A DNA stretch of 64,000 nt from Microcaldota archaeon (GCA_021811535.1 JAJZOF010000020.1:170894-234893); one strand, 5' to 3'; positions 26,788 to 36,561 are shown, counted from the first letter of the stretch. Notes: generated from the sequence alone by a model not told the origin. Made by a program: numbers and translations.

Positions 26788-28146
26788 CTACTCACCGGTA
26801 AAAAAATGTATAGGCCTGCCAAGCGCTTCCTCTGCCGCCTCCATGTACGCCTCCGAGAGTGTCGGGTGCGGGTGTATGGTGTCCGCAATATCCTCCAGTG
26901 TCCCTCCCATCTCTATAACCTCCGCAGCCTCAGAAATCATGTTTCCTGCATCCTGCGATACGATCTCTATTCCCTTCACGAGCTTATATTTGTTGTAAAA
27001 GACCTTCACAAATCCTTTGGTCTCATCTATCGCTATCGCCTTTCCGAGCGCGCTGAGCGGGAACTTCGCGCTCTCAAGCCCTGCACCGCCAATCTCTCCT
27101 GCCGATGCTATCTCAGGATCAGAGAATACCACAGATGGTATTACTGCATTATCGAATTCTGAATCTAGTCCTGCAGCGACTTCTCCTGCAATCACGCCCT
27201 GCCTCATTGCCTTGTGCGCGAGCATCGGTTCGCCAACAACGTCCCCAATGGCCATTATCTTATCGTCCTCAGTCTCGAGCCTCCTGTTCACCTTTATGAA
27301 TCCCCTGCCGTCTCTGGACACCTTCGTATTCTCCAGCCCAAGCCCCATAGTATATGGCTCAAGCCCTATTGCAACAAGCACAACCTCGGAATCAATCTTG
27401 GTGCCATCATCAAGCCGAACCTGATTCCCCGAAAACGAGACAGGCATAGATGCATAAACTTCAATGCCAAGCTCCCTCATCCTTGCAGAGACAATATCCG
27501 AAGCGTCCCTGTCGAAATGCGAGAGTATTCCTGATCGCGCTATTATCCTGACTTTCTTTCCCATCTTCGCATATATGGTGCCTATTTCCACCGCAACGTA
27601 ACCACCCCCCACTATCGTCATTGTTTCTGGAGGATGCTCAAGCATCAGCGCGGCCTTGTAGTCTATGATGCTCTTGCCATCGAAAGGCAGGCTATCAAGT
27701 GCCTTAGGCACGGATCCAGTAGCGATTATGGCCTTCTTGAAATCAAGCGAAGTGCCGTTTGTCAACTGTATCGTCGAGGAAGATAGGAAGGTGGCCTCGC
27801 CCTTTATAACCTCCACCTTGTTCTTCCTGCACAGGAACTCTACTCCCTTTTCCAGCTTTTCAGATACCGCCATCCTCCATCTGTACAGAGCGCCAGCATC
27901 AAACTGCCCTGATAAAACCACTCCCTTATCCTTCGCATTAAGTGCCCTATGATAAAGATCAGAATAGTAAATCATTGTCTTTGAAGGTATGCATGCATAG
28001 TTCAGGCAGTGCCCACCCATCTTATGCTTCTCCACCACTGCAACCGAGAGCCCGAGCTGCGCGGCGCGTATTGCCGCAATATACCCCCCTACTCCACCTC
28101 CTATTACTGCGAGGTCTACTTCTTCAGGCAAGGATCCCATCACCAT
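26788..28146 (-). CDS. lpdA: dihydrolipoamide dehydrogenase (E3)
   Basis: VIGGGVGGYIAAIRAAQLG; GGHCLNYACIPSK; HPHPTLSEA. Confidence 0.96.
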   Translation of the reverse strand: MVMGSLPEEVDLAVIGGGVGGYIAAIRAAQLGLSVAVVEKHKMGGHCLNYACIPSKTMIYYSDLYHRALNAKDKGVVLSGQFDAGALYRWRMAVSEKLEKGVEFLCRKNKVEVIKGEATFLSSSTIQLTNGTSLDFKKAIIATGSVPKALDSLPFDGKSIIDYKAALMLEHPPETMTIVGGGYVAVEIGTIYAKMGKKVRIIARSGILSHFDRDASDIVSARMRELGIEVYASMPVSFSGNQVRLDDGTKIDSEVVLVAIGLEPYTMGLGLENTKVSRDGRGFIKVNRRLETEDDKIMAIGDVVGEPMLAHKAMRQGVIAGEVAAGLDSEFDNAVIPSVVFSDPEIASAGEIGGAGLESAKFPLSALGKAIAIDETKGFVKVFYNKYKLVKGIEIVSQDAGNMISEAAEVIEMGGTLEDIADTIHPHPTLSEAYMEAAEEALGRPIHFFTGE

Positions 28147-28154
28147 AAAAAAAC

Positions 28155-29369
28155 CTAAATCATATCGAGAAATTCAGGATCCTCGAGATACTTCTTCAGT
28201 GCGTTGCCAAATAACACTGCCTCGGCCCCGTCTACCACCCTGTGATCGAAAACAAGCGAGAACGGCAGAACCTTGCCTGCCACAACATTCCCCTCCTTCA
28301 CTACTGGCATATCGCGTATTAAGTGGACACCCAATATTGCAACCTCAGGGTAATTTATCATTGGAACAGAGAGATATCCGCCTCCAAGGCTGCCTATGTT
28401 GCTTATAGTGAAAGTGCTGTCCCGCATCTCCTCGATGCTTACCTCCCTCTTTCTTACCTTCGAGGAGAGTTCCTGTAGCTCCTGCGCTATCTTTAGTATG
28501 CTCTTCGAATCAGCGTTCCTTATCACAACCACCTTAAGCCCATCAGGCCCCTCCGCGCCTATGCCTATGTTGTAGTATTTCTTTATCACTACCTCCTCTT
28601 TATGCTGGTCATAGCTCGCATTGAACCTGGGGTTCTCCTTAAGCGCCTGCACGGCAGCCTTTATTATGAAAGGCAGGAAGGTCAGCTTTACTCCAAGCTT
28701 TTCTGCGTTGGCCTTCTCCCTGCTTACAATCCCATAAAGGCTTCCTGCATCTATTAAGTCCATATGTGCGGCCCTTGGTATCGTCCACGAAAGCTCCATA
28801 TTCTTTGCAATAGTCTTTCTGGTCTGCGATAACGGCACGCGCTCAATCTCTTCAGAATGTTTCTCTTCAAGAAGCTCAGAGAAGACCGGTACAGAAGCCT
28901 TAGCAGGAGAAGCAGGCACCTTTGCAGCCCTTATATCATTTTCAAGTATTCTTCCTCCAGGGCCTGTCCCAATCACCTTACTTATATCCACTCCAAGTTC
29001 CCTAGCAAGTTTCCTTATGTGGGGAGCAGCAATAACTTCCCCCTCCTTGCCTTCTTTTATGCTGCCTTTCTGCCCCTGTTTATCAGCGACGACACCCTTG
29101 TCCTGCGCATGCTGAACTGCATCCGCAGTGGAAGTGGCACCTTCTTCACCTACCGTCGCAAGCAGGTCACCTACCTTGACCTCCTGCCCTTCCTTGACTG
29201 CAAAATGCACCCTGCCCGATATCGGGCTTGGGATATTTACCACTGCCTTGTCGGTCTCTATCTGCATTATTGGCTGATCTTCTTTGACATTATCGCCCTC
29301 TTTAAAGAGCAGCTTCTCAAGCTTGCCTTCTGTAATGCCTTCTCCCACATCAACAAATCTTATCTCCAC
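28155..29369 (-). CDS. 2-oxoacid dehydrogenase E2 (lipoyl acyltransferase)
   Basis: lipoyl domain QIETDKAVVNIPSP; PSBD ASPHIRKLARELGVD-like; FDHRVVDGAE. Confidence 0.95.
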   Translation of the reverse strand: MEIRFVDVGEGITEGKLEKLLFKEGDNVKEDQPIMQIETDKAVVNIPSPISGRVHFAVKEGQEVKVGDLLATVGEEGATSTADAVQHAQDKGVVADKQGQKGSIKEGKEGEVIAAPHIRKLARELGVDISKVIGTGPGGRILENDIRAAKVPASPAKASVPVFSELLEEKHSEEIERVPLSQTRKTIAKNMELSWTIPRAAHMDLIDAGSLYGIVSREKANAEKLGVKLTFLPFIIKAAVQALKENPRFNASYDQHKEEVVIKKYYNIGIGAEGPDGLKVVVIRNADSKSILKIAQELQELSSKVRKREVSIEEMRDSTFTISNIGSLGGGYLSVPMINYPEVAILGVHLIRDMPVVKEGNVVAGKVLPFSLVFDHRVVDGAEAVLFGNALKKYLEDPEFLDMI

Positions 29370-29373
29370 ACAC

Positions 29374-30339
29374 TCAACTACTAAGTGATTTATCTATGGC
29401 CTCTGCTATCTTTTTCTCGTTGGGCAAGTAATATTTCTCATATCCTGGGAAAGGATAAGGGAGGCTAGGGGACGCAACACGTAATATCGGTGCATCAAGC
29501 TCATATATGGCCTCTTCAGCTATCCTTGCCGCAACCTCTGCCCCAGCCCCAAAGCTTTCCGATGCCTCATGGACTATGACCACATGCCCTGTCTTCTTTG
29601 CCGACTCCACAAAGGTCCTGGTATCAAGAGGGTTTATTGTCCTTAAATCTATTATCTCCGCATCCACTTTCTTAGCATCAACAGTCTTCTGAACCACATT
29701 GACCATCGTTCCGTAAGTGATAATGGTTATATCATTCCCTTCCCTTAACACATTTGCCTTTCCTATGGGTACCTCATAACTCCCATCTGGTATATCCTGC
29801 TTAAAGAGCCTGTAGAGCTTAGTAGGCTCGAGAAACACCACAGGATCGTCTAATTTTACAGCGCTCAGCATGAGTCCCTTTGCATCATACGGTGATGAAG
29901 GCTCCACTACAACAAGCCCCCCCATATGCGAATAATATACTTCAGGGCTTTCGGAATGATGTTCAAGGGTCCTCACACCTCCGCTTACAGGAGTCCTCAC
30001 AACCATGGGAACAGTAAGCGTAGAACGGGACCTGCTCCTGAACCTGGCAGCATGGTTAACAAGCTGGCTGAATCCAAGAAACATAAACCCGGCAAACTGT
30101 ATCTCCGGTATGGGTCTTAGCCCGGCAAGAGCCATACCAACAGAAGTTCCTATTATCCCTGATTCTGCAAGCGGTGTGTCTATGACTCTCTTCTCGCCAA
30201 ACTTGGCAAGCAGACCCTCGGTTACCCTAAAAACTCCCCCGTCCTTGCCTATATCTTCTCCAAGCAGAACAACCTTGCTGTCATTCTCCATTGCTATCCT
30301 TAAAGCGTCATTAATCGCCATTACCATATTTGCCTGCAT
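29374..30339 (-). CDS. 2-oxoacid dehydrogenase E1 beta
   Basis: MQANMVMAINDALRIAMENDSKVVLLGEDIGKDGGVFR; ATG 30339 preceded by GGTGA. Confidence 0.94.
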   Translation of the reverse strand: MQANMVMAINDALRIAMENDSKVVLLGEDIGKDGGVFRVTEGLLAKFGEKRVIDTPLAESGIIGTSVGMALAGLRPIPEIQFAGFMFLGFSQLVNHAARFRSRSRSTLTVPMVVRTPVSGGVRTLEHHSESPEVYYSHMGGLVVVEPSSPYDAKGLMLSAVKLDDPVVFLEPTKLYRLFKQDIPDGSYEVPIGKANVLREGNDITIITYGTMVNVVQKTVDAKKVDAEIIDLRTINPLDTRTFVESAKKTGHVVIVHEASESFGAGAEVAARIAEEAIYELDAPILRVASPSLPYPFPGYEKYYLPNEKKIAEAIDKSLSS

Positions 30340-30340
30340 C

Positions 30341-31423
30341 TTAATCACCCAGCCAGTATCCTGCTGCTTCACCTGCAGAGAGTTCCGAAGAGAGGACATC
30401 AGGCATAAAGCTGTATACATTCTTGAAGACAGAAGAAGGATCTGGAACAAATTTTTCTGCTTTTTCAAGCGCAGCATCAAGCGTCTTCACATTTTCTTCG
30501 TGCAATTCCCTTTCTTTGTCATCGTCCCAAAGATTCTTTGCAGATAGATACTTGCGTATACGCAGCAGCGGATCCCTATTCTTCCATATTGCTTCATCAG
30601 AACTATCCCTGTATTTCGTAGGGTCATCAGCTGTCGTATGCATGCCCATCCTGTATGTTATTGCTTCTATGACAAATGGGCCTCCCTCGCTCAAAGATCT
30701 CCTTATAGCATCCTTTACGGCCTTATATACTGCCACGACATCGTTTCCGTCCACCTGCATGCCCTCAATCCCAGCGGCAAATGCCTTCTGCGCAAGTGTC
30801 AGTGCAGCGCTCTGCTTTGCCCTTGGTATGGATATAGCCCACTGATTATTCTCTATAATCACTACAAGCGGCACTTTCCATACGCCTGCAAAATTAAGTG
30901 CCTCGTAGAAGTCTCCTTCAGATGTGCCACCGTCCCCAACATAAACCACCACCGCAGCCCCGGTATTGTTGTATTTTTGCGCAAAGGCAATCCCTGACGC
31001 GTGTGGAAGCTGCGTGGAGACAGGGACGGCATTGGTCAGATACCTAAGTGGTTTACTTACTACGCATCCCTCTTCAAAACCCATCCAGTATATGAAAAGC
31101 AGCTCAAGCGGAATGCCCCTCTCTATCTGCACCGCATGCTGCCTAAAAGACGGTACAAATATATCCTTCTCCCCCATCGCAAAAGCGCTTCCTATCTGCG
31201 TCGCCTCTTCTCCGAGAAGCGGAGCATAAGTTACCGCCCTTCCCTGCCTCTGCAGGCTCAGGAGCTTTGCATCAAAGTCCCTCGCGAAGCCCATCCTCTT
31301 ATACATCCTCAATACTAATGCATCATCCACATCCTTGGGAAAAAGCGCTGCATCTGCGTTCCCATTCTCGTCTATTATCGAGATATACTCTATCTTATCA
31401 TCAAAAACCTGCTTGACAACCAA
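30341..31423 (-). CDS. 2-oxoacid dehydrogenase E1 alpha
   Basis: GDGGTSEGDFYEALNFAGVWKVPLVVIIENNQWAIS ThDP motif. Confidence 0.95.
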   Translation of the reverse strand: MVVKQVFDDKIEYISIIDENGNADAALFPKDVDDALVLRMYKRMGFARDFDAKLLSLQRQGRAVTYAPLLGEEATQIGSAFAMGEKDIFVPSFRQHAVQIERGIPLELLFIYWMGFEEGCVVSKPLRYLTNAVPVSTQLPHASGIAFAQKYNNTGAAVVVYVGDGGTSEGDFYEALNFAGVWKVPLVVIIENNQWAISIPRAKQSAALTLAQKAFAAGIEGMQVDGNDVVAVYKAVKDAIRRSLSEGGPFVIEAITYRMGMHTTADDPTKYRDSSDEAIWKNRDPLLRIRKYLSAKNLWDDDKERELHEENVKTLDAALEKAEKFVPDPSSVFKNVYSFMPDVLSSELSAGEAAGYWLGD

Positions 31424-31490
31424 ACAACCGCCTATTTAATCTGCAATGCAAATTATAAATTAATATCTGAAAAAATAGGCACCATTCATA

Positions 31491-32177
31491 TCAAAGGAGA
31501 ATAATGGAAAGTGTCCGTGCCTTATCGAGTAAAGATGCGCTTGTAAGGTTATCCCCGTTTTCTATCGTTCCGACTGCCTCAAGGAATGCTCTCAAATCCT
31601 TCCTGTACAGCTTAACCCTACTCACGCTAGCCCCGCGCATCTCCGCTCCAAGCATGCGCGCCCCGCGCAGATCTGCTCCCTTAATATCCGCGCCGAAGAG
31701 ATAACTTCCTTCCATAATCGCATTTCTAAGAATAGCGCCTTTCATATAAGCCCCCCAAAAATAAGCATCGGAGAAATCCGCATGCGATAAGTCTGAATAT
31801 GCCATGTAAGCGCCGCTCATGTTTGCGCCTCTGAAAGACGAATGCGCCAATCTTGCATAGCCAAGATTTGCCCCGCCAAAGTTTGCACATTCGCAGTCGG
31901 ATCCTGTAATATTCGCATACCCTAAGTTTGCACCTCCAAAATTCATACCGCGCAGATACGCATTTTTGATGGATGCGCGGTACAGGTTAGCGCCTCCGGC
32001 ATTCATCGCACCGATCTTCTTACTGTCAAGCATCAGTGCACCCAAATTTCTTTCGCCGAAAATGATGCCAAGAGCGCGCCTCTCTCCCATCCTGCCCCTG
32101 CCACCAGCCTTTTTCCCAAGCAAAAAATCCGCATAAAGCGATGCTGCATCTTGTACATCAACACGCATATCAATCAC
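31491..32177 (-). CDS. pentapeptide-repeat protein
   Basis: tandem A(N/D)L/F-x-x repeats: GANLYRASIKNAYLRGMNFGGANLGYAN...ADIKGADLRGARM. Confidence 0.9.
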   Translation of the reverse strand: MIDMRVDVQDAASLYADFLLGKKAGGRGRMGERRALGIIFGERNLGALMLDSKKIGAMNAGGANLYRASIKNAYLRGMNFGGANLGYANITGSDCECANFGGANLGYARLAHSSFRGANMSGAYMAYSDLSHADFSDAYFWGAYMKGAILRNAIMEGSYLFGADIKGADLRGARMLGAEMRGASVSRVKLYRKDLRAFLEAVGTIENGDNLTSASLLDKARTLSIILL

Positions 32178-32272
32178 GCAAATTCCAAAAACCCCTACCG
32201 ATTCTGTATCAATTTATAAGCATTTATAATAAAAACTACTATTACTATTAACTGTTGTTTGTACGGTTGTGA

Positions 32273-33022
32273 TTGATGGAAGCAATAATATTGTGCGGAG
32301 GATTTGCGACGAGGCTTGAACCAATAACCTTGTTTGTGCCAAAACCGCTTCTGCCTATCCAGGGCAAACCCATAATAGATAACACCATGGATAAGATGCG
32401 CGCTGCAAAGCCAAAGCGCATCATAATATCTACAAACAAGAAGTTCTCAGACCAGTTTGAGCACTGGGCCGTCTCGAGGGAGCGCACGTCAGGCACAGGC
32501 AAAATAGAGATACTTGTAGAGCCCACACTCCACAACAAAGAGAAATTCGGCGCAGTAAAGGGGATAGAGTTTGCTATAAAGAAGAAGAGGATAAACGACG
32601 ACCTACTCATAGTCGCGGGGGACAATTTCTACAAATTTGATTTGCAGCGCATGATCAAGCGATTCAGGGAACTACGCAAGCCTGTAATAGCATTGCACGA
32701 TATAAAAAAGAAGGAGGAGGCAAGGAGGTTTGGTGTCATATCGATGAAAAACGGCATAATAGCCCACTTCGAGGAGAAGCCAGAGAAGCCAAAGTCAACC
32801 CTGATAAGCACCGGAATATACCTATTCCCTAAAGAAACCCTGAGAATGTTTGAAGAGTATCTATCAGACAGCAACAATCCCGACGCCCCGGGATATTTCC
32901 TGCACTGGCTGATAAACAAGGAAAAAGTATACGGGGTAACATATAATGAAGAGTGGTACGACATAGGCACAATAGATACATACAGGAAGGTATTCGAGTC
33001 CTGCATGAAAAGGAGTGGATAA
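32273..33022 (+). CDS. NDP-sugar pyrophosphorylase/nucleotidyltransferase
   Basis: AIILCGGFATRLEPITLFVPKPLLPIQGKPIID. Confidence 0.92.
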   Translation: MMEAIILCGGFATRLEPITLFVPKPLLPIQGKPIIDNTMDKMRAAKPKRIIISTNKKFSDQFEHWAVSRERTSGTGKIEILVEPTLHNKEKFGAVKGIEFAIKKKRINDDLLIVAGDNFYKFDLQRMIKRFRELRKPVIALHDIKKKEEARRFGVISMKNGIIAHFEEKPEKPKSTLISTGIYLFPKETLRMFEEYLSDSNNPDAPGYFLHWLINKEKVYGVTYNEEWYDIGTIDTYRKVFESCMKRSG

Positions 33023-33068
33023 TCTACATCGTGAGATGGATATGCAGACAGTTTACTGGTGAAGCATC

Positions 33069-34235
33069 TCACAGTCTCTCTATTAATTCAGCATAAAGCG
33101 AAGCCACTTCGCCGAGACCCTTTCTCGAAACCCATTCATTCTCTGCATGTGGGTTATCTCCGTTAGGTGCTATTGTTATAACTGGCACATGCAGTATATT
33201 GGATATTATATTATCGTCAGCAACAGAGCTGCCGTAGTTAATATGATGGGTTCCACACCTCTCATCCACAATGCGTATCACCCGCCTGACGCTCTTATCA
33301 GACAGCTTCGTCTCGTAAGGGTCTATGTAAGGCGTCTCCCTTTTAGCTATGGAGACATCTACCACAGTGCGCCTGTCCAGGGTCCCGCTCGACTTCAGCC
33401 TCCTTACAAGCTCCTCTACCCTCTTCTTTGCCTTAGTTCCTGTATCCGGAGGCACCAGATGGAGATCTACACCTATCCTTGCACTCTCAGGTATCGCAAG
33501 CCCGGTAGACCTTCCTTCAAAGAGATTTGCGAAAGCAGTCTCGCCTCCAAGTGCCTTGTGCTTAAGCAGCTTTAAGTCACCAAGCCCCAAAACTATCTTT
33601 GAAGCCTCATCTATTGCGTTTATCCCTTTCTTTGGCTGTGCGCCATGAAAAGCAAAACCTCTTACATCTATGTTAATCACAACCCGCCCTCGCCTCCCTG
33701 CAGTTATCACGTCCGCGCCTCCCTTATACTTCTCCGAATGCCCGGAGTCGCCGGACAATGCTATTGACACCCCGCTGAACCATTTCCTGTTTGAAGAGAG
33801 CGCCTTCCATCCACCAACAGATATGTTCTCCTCGTCAACACAGAATACGGCCTTGAGGGATCTTCCTTTACTGGCAGCCAGCCCAGAAAGTATCGCAGCC
33901 AAGCCCCCCTTCATGTCACACGCGCCCAGACCTATTAACCTATCCCCATCCCTCTCAAGCTTTAGTGGATTTGTATGCCATCTTCCGTGCGGTATTACTG
34001 TATCCATGTGGCCGTAGAGGAGTATTGGCCTTCCGCTGCCCTTCCTCTCGGCAAATATGTTAAAGCGCCCTTCGCTGACATACTGCCTCCTTACAACCAT
34101 CCCTTCTTCTTTGAGATAGCCTTCTATAAATTCGCCTATCCTGGACTCATTGGGAAAAGATGAGTCGATAGAGACCAGCTTCGAGAGTAAAGGTTCCACA
34201 TCCATGATATCATCAGAATAAATTGTCGAATGCAT
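33069..34235 (-). CDS. M20 family metallopeptidase (ArgE/DapE-like)
   Basis: LYGHMDTVIPHGRW; GLGACDMKGGLAA; VDEE. Confidence 0.9.
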   Translation of the reverse strand: MHSTIYSDDIMDVEPLLSKLVSIDSSFPNESRIGEFIEGYLKEEGMVVRRQYVSEGRFNIFAERKGSGRPILLYGHMDTVIPHGRWHTNPLKLERDGDRLIGLGACDMKGGLAAILSGLAASKGRSLKAVFCVDEENISVGGWKALSSNRKWFSGVSIALSGDSGHSEKYKGGADVITAGRRGRVVINIDVRGFAFHGAQPKKGINAIDEASKIVLGLGDLKLLKHKALGGETAFANLFEGRSTGLAIPESARIGVDLHLVPPDTGTKAKKRVEELVRRLKSSGTLDRRTVVDVSIAKRETPYIDPYETKLSDKSVRRVIRIVDERCGTHHINYGSSVADDNIISNILHVPVITIAPNGDNPHAENEWVSRKGLGEVASLYAELIERL

Positions 34236-35034
34236 GGCAGTTGGAAAATGCCTCCAGAGCAGCTTCTCTTACAGACGTCTCATGGTACATTACCTGAAGG
34301 CTTTTCATGTGCCCTTCTATCTCTACATGGTTCCTAAGGAGACCGCCAAAATCCCTGTTTATTTTTGCCGCGTTTATAACAGCCCCATTCTCATTGTTTG
34401 ATTCTGAAAAGAGGGAATAATCCGGATACCTGCTAAGCATGAAGTAAAGCATCCCTACCTGCATCCCGAAATGTATATTGTTGTGCCTGTGCCCCTCTTT
34501 TACATATGTGTCCGTGAATTCCGCCAGCCTTACCACATTCCTCCCATTATCCAAGGGAACTTCATTCATCTCGCATATCGATATGCCTATCAGTTCACGT
34601 CCGGCTTCTGTCTCTCTGTAGGCTACAGAGACTATATTGCTGTTATTAAGTATAGCGCCCCTTACTTCTTCACTGTTGTATTGGAAAGCGCCAAGGAAAG
34701 AATTAAGCTCCGGCTCATGATCGGAGAGAAGCGACCTTCTGGAGTTCTCATCTACAACAAGCCTAACCATATATCCTCCTTCAAGCGCATATGTGCCGGC
34801 CTCTCTCTCTGCCCTGTCTATTACAACCCTCTCGAGCCGTTCGGCTATGCTTACTTTCCTCTCTGCTCTCGCCTGTCCGAGCCTCTCGTCGCAAGTAGCC
34901 CTTTTCTGTTCTGTAAGTTCCCTGCTCGGCGAGTTATACCCTATATAGACGAGCGAGTAGCCATTTCCAAGACCGAAACTGGCCTCAACATGCTCAATTT
35001 TATGAACCAGACCATCAGATACTACTGCCCTCAC
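34213..35034 (-). CDS. hypothetical protein; frame is open a further 70 codons to 35244
   Basis: GTG-start ORF; upstream in-frame extension keeps genome-like AGG/ATA codon usage. Confidence 0.6.
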   Translation of the reverse strand: MRAVVSDGLVHKIEHVEASFGLGNGYSLVYIGYNSPSRELTEQKRATCDERLGQARAERKVSIAERLERVVIDRAEREAGTYALEGGYMVRLVVDENSRRSLLSDHEPELNSFLGAFQYNSEEVRGAILNNSNIVSVAYRETEAGRELIGISICEMNEVPLDNGRNVVRLAEFTDTYVKEGHRHNNIHFGMQVGMLYFMLSRYPDYSLFSESNNENGAVINAAKINRDFGGLLRNHVEIEGHMKSLQVMYHETSVREAALEAFSNCHAFDNLF

Positions 35035-35352
35035 AGAGAGCCTTGAGAATGAGTCATCATCAAGCCTGGCTATACCTTCTCTAACAGTCCTGTTTAGAAA
35101 ATCTGCCCTGAAATCATTCCTTATCGTATACGGTATGAAACCTTTAAGCCTTTTAGAAGTTGCCGGCTCTATACCATCCCGTGGACCAAAGCTTGTATTA
35201 GCCCTTGACTCCTGCCTGTAAAGCGAATTTATAAGGGTGCTTTTCTAAACACCTTGTTCTCTCCATAGGGTCACCATGAATAAATGATAATACCATTCTT
35301 CCATAACTCCTATTTAAATATTCGTATTTATTCTTACGAATATCGTAATATA

Positions 35353-35769
35353 CTATTTAAGTATGGCATAGCTTACCGTATCCATTACGCCATCAATCTG
35401 CCTTATAGACTCAAGCTTTGAGTTGAGTGCGTCAGCAGTAGCTGCCTTAAGTACGCATACCACGTCGTAGCTCCCCGAAACCTCGTATATCTTCTCAGCG
35501 CCTATCCTCCCTATCTCTTCACCAACCGAAGAGGTATCCTTCTTCGCCGAGACGCTTATCATAACAACTGCGCCAATACCCAGGTTTGCATCTATAGTGA
35601 ACCTTCTTATTACACCAGATCTGTACATCTTATTGACGCGTGCTCTGACCGCTCCTTCAGTAAGCCCCAGCTCACGCCCAATCTTAACGTAACTTACCCT
35701 GGAATTATCTATCAGCATGGATAATATCCGCTCATCAGTGGCATCCATGGTATATATTTGGTTGCTCAT
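35353..35769 (-). CDS. Lrp/AsnC family transcriptional regulator
   Basis: MDATDERILSMLIDNSRVSYVKIGRELGLTEGAVRARVNKM; AsnC effector domain. Confidence 0.92.
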   Translation of the reverse strand: MSNQIYTMDATDERILSMLIDNSRVSYVKIGRELGLTEGAVRARVNKMYRSGVIRRFTIDANLGIGAVVMISVSAKKDTSSVGEEIGRIGAEKIYEVSGSYDVVCVLKAATADALNSKLESIRQIDGVMDTVSYAILK

Positions 35770-35844
35770 AATAAAAATCTAATAGTATACTATTTCCGCA
35801 GCAATACGATTAACTATAAATATTTGATTCTGGAATATAGAAGC

Positions 35845-36561
35845 ATGTCCGAAATAACCATAGGAAAAAAGATGATGGCAGAAGCCATAGGCACATTCAT
35901 ACTTGTCTTCATAGGCGCAGGATCGGTGGTAGCATCAAACTACTTCGTAATGGCGAACAGCGCATTCCCGCAACTGCTTCTCATAGCATTTGCCAACGGC
36001 CTCGCACTTGCCGTGGCAATAACAATAGCGATGGGCATATCCGGTGGCCATATAAACCCTGCAGTAACAATCGGTTTCCTGACAGCAAAGCTGATAAATA
36101 CCAGAGACGCACTCCTATACATAATATCACAGGTTATCGGCGCAACATTAGCAGGACTCTTCCTGCTATTCCTGCTGCCCGTTACATTCTCACTTCCCGT
36201 ACATCTGGGCACACCGTCACTGGCCTCAGGGGTGAGTGTACTACAGGGCATAAGCATAGAAGCTGTAATAACATTCTTCCTTGTTCTTGCGGTATTCGGC
36301 ACGATTGTTGACAGGCGCGCCCCGCGGATAGGCGGCTTTGGCGTAGGTCTTGTGCTTGCCGCATCGGCAATGGTGGCCGGTCCGTTCACAGGCGCCGCGG
36401 CAAACCCTGCAAGGGCGATCGGTCCTGCATTGGCTTCAGGGTTCCTGCAGAACTGGTATGTATATTGGATAGGACCGATAGTAGGCGGGATAGTCGCTGC
36501 TCTCGTATATAATTATCTATTCAGGGAAGGAGTCGAGAAGCCATCCAAAAAGCGCAGATAA
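35845..36561 (+). CDS. MIP/aquaporin family channel
   Basis: GGHINPAVTIG and GAAANPARAIGPA (two NPA boxes). Confidence 0.93.
   Translation: MSEITIGKKMMAEAIGTFILVFIGAGSVVASNYFVMANSAFPQLLLIAFANGLALAVAITIAMGISGGHINPAVTIGFLTAKLINTRDALLYIISQVIGATLAGLFLLFLLPVTFSLPVHLGTPSLASGVSVLQGISIEAVITFFLVLAVFGTIVDRRAPRIGGFGVGLVLAASAMVAGPFTGAAANPARAIGPALASGFLQNWYVYWIGPIVGGIVAALVYNYLFREGVEKPSKKRR

Noticed and set aside
26650-27162. ORF 26650-27162 (+, 170 aa)
   Set aside because: Antisense to lpdA and the nadK 5' end; composition is a shadow of the true coding strand.
29926-31318. + strand ORFs antisense to the E1 genes
   Set aside because: Low-complexity shadow ORFs opposite strongly conserved E1-alpha/E1-beta.
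26788-35247. Genome-wide TAG reassignment (e.g. pyrrolysine) to explain the in-frame TAGs at nadK and 35245
   Set aside because: Many genes here end with TAG at expected C-termini (DEAD helicase, MFS, uS11, LysRS, PAC2, agmatinase, DTD2), so TAG is a regular stop; local explanations are preferred.
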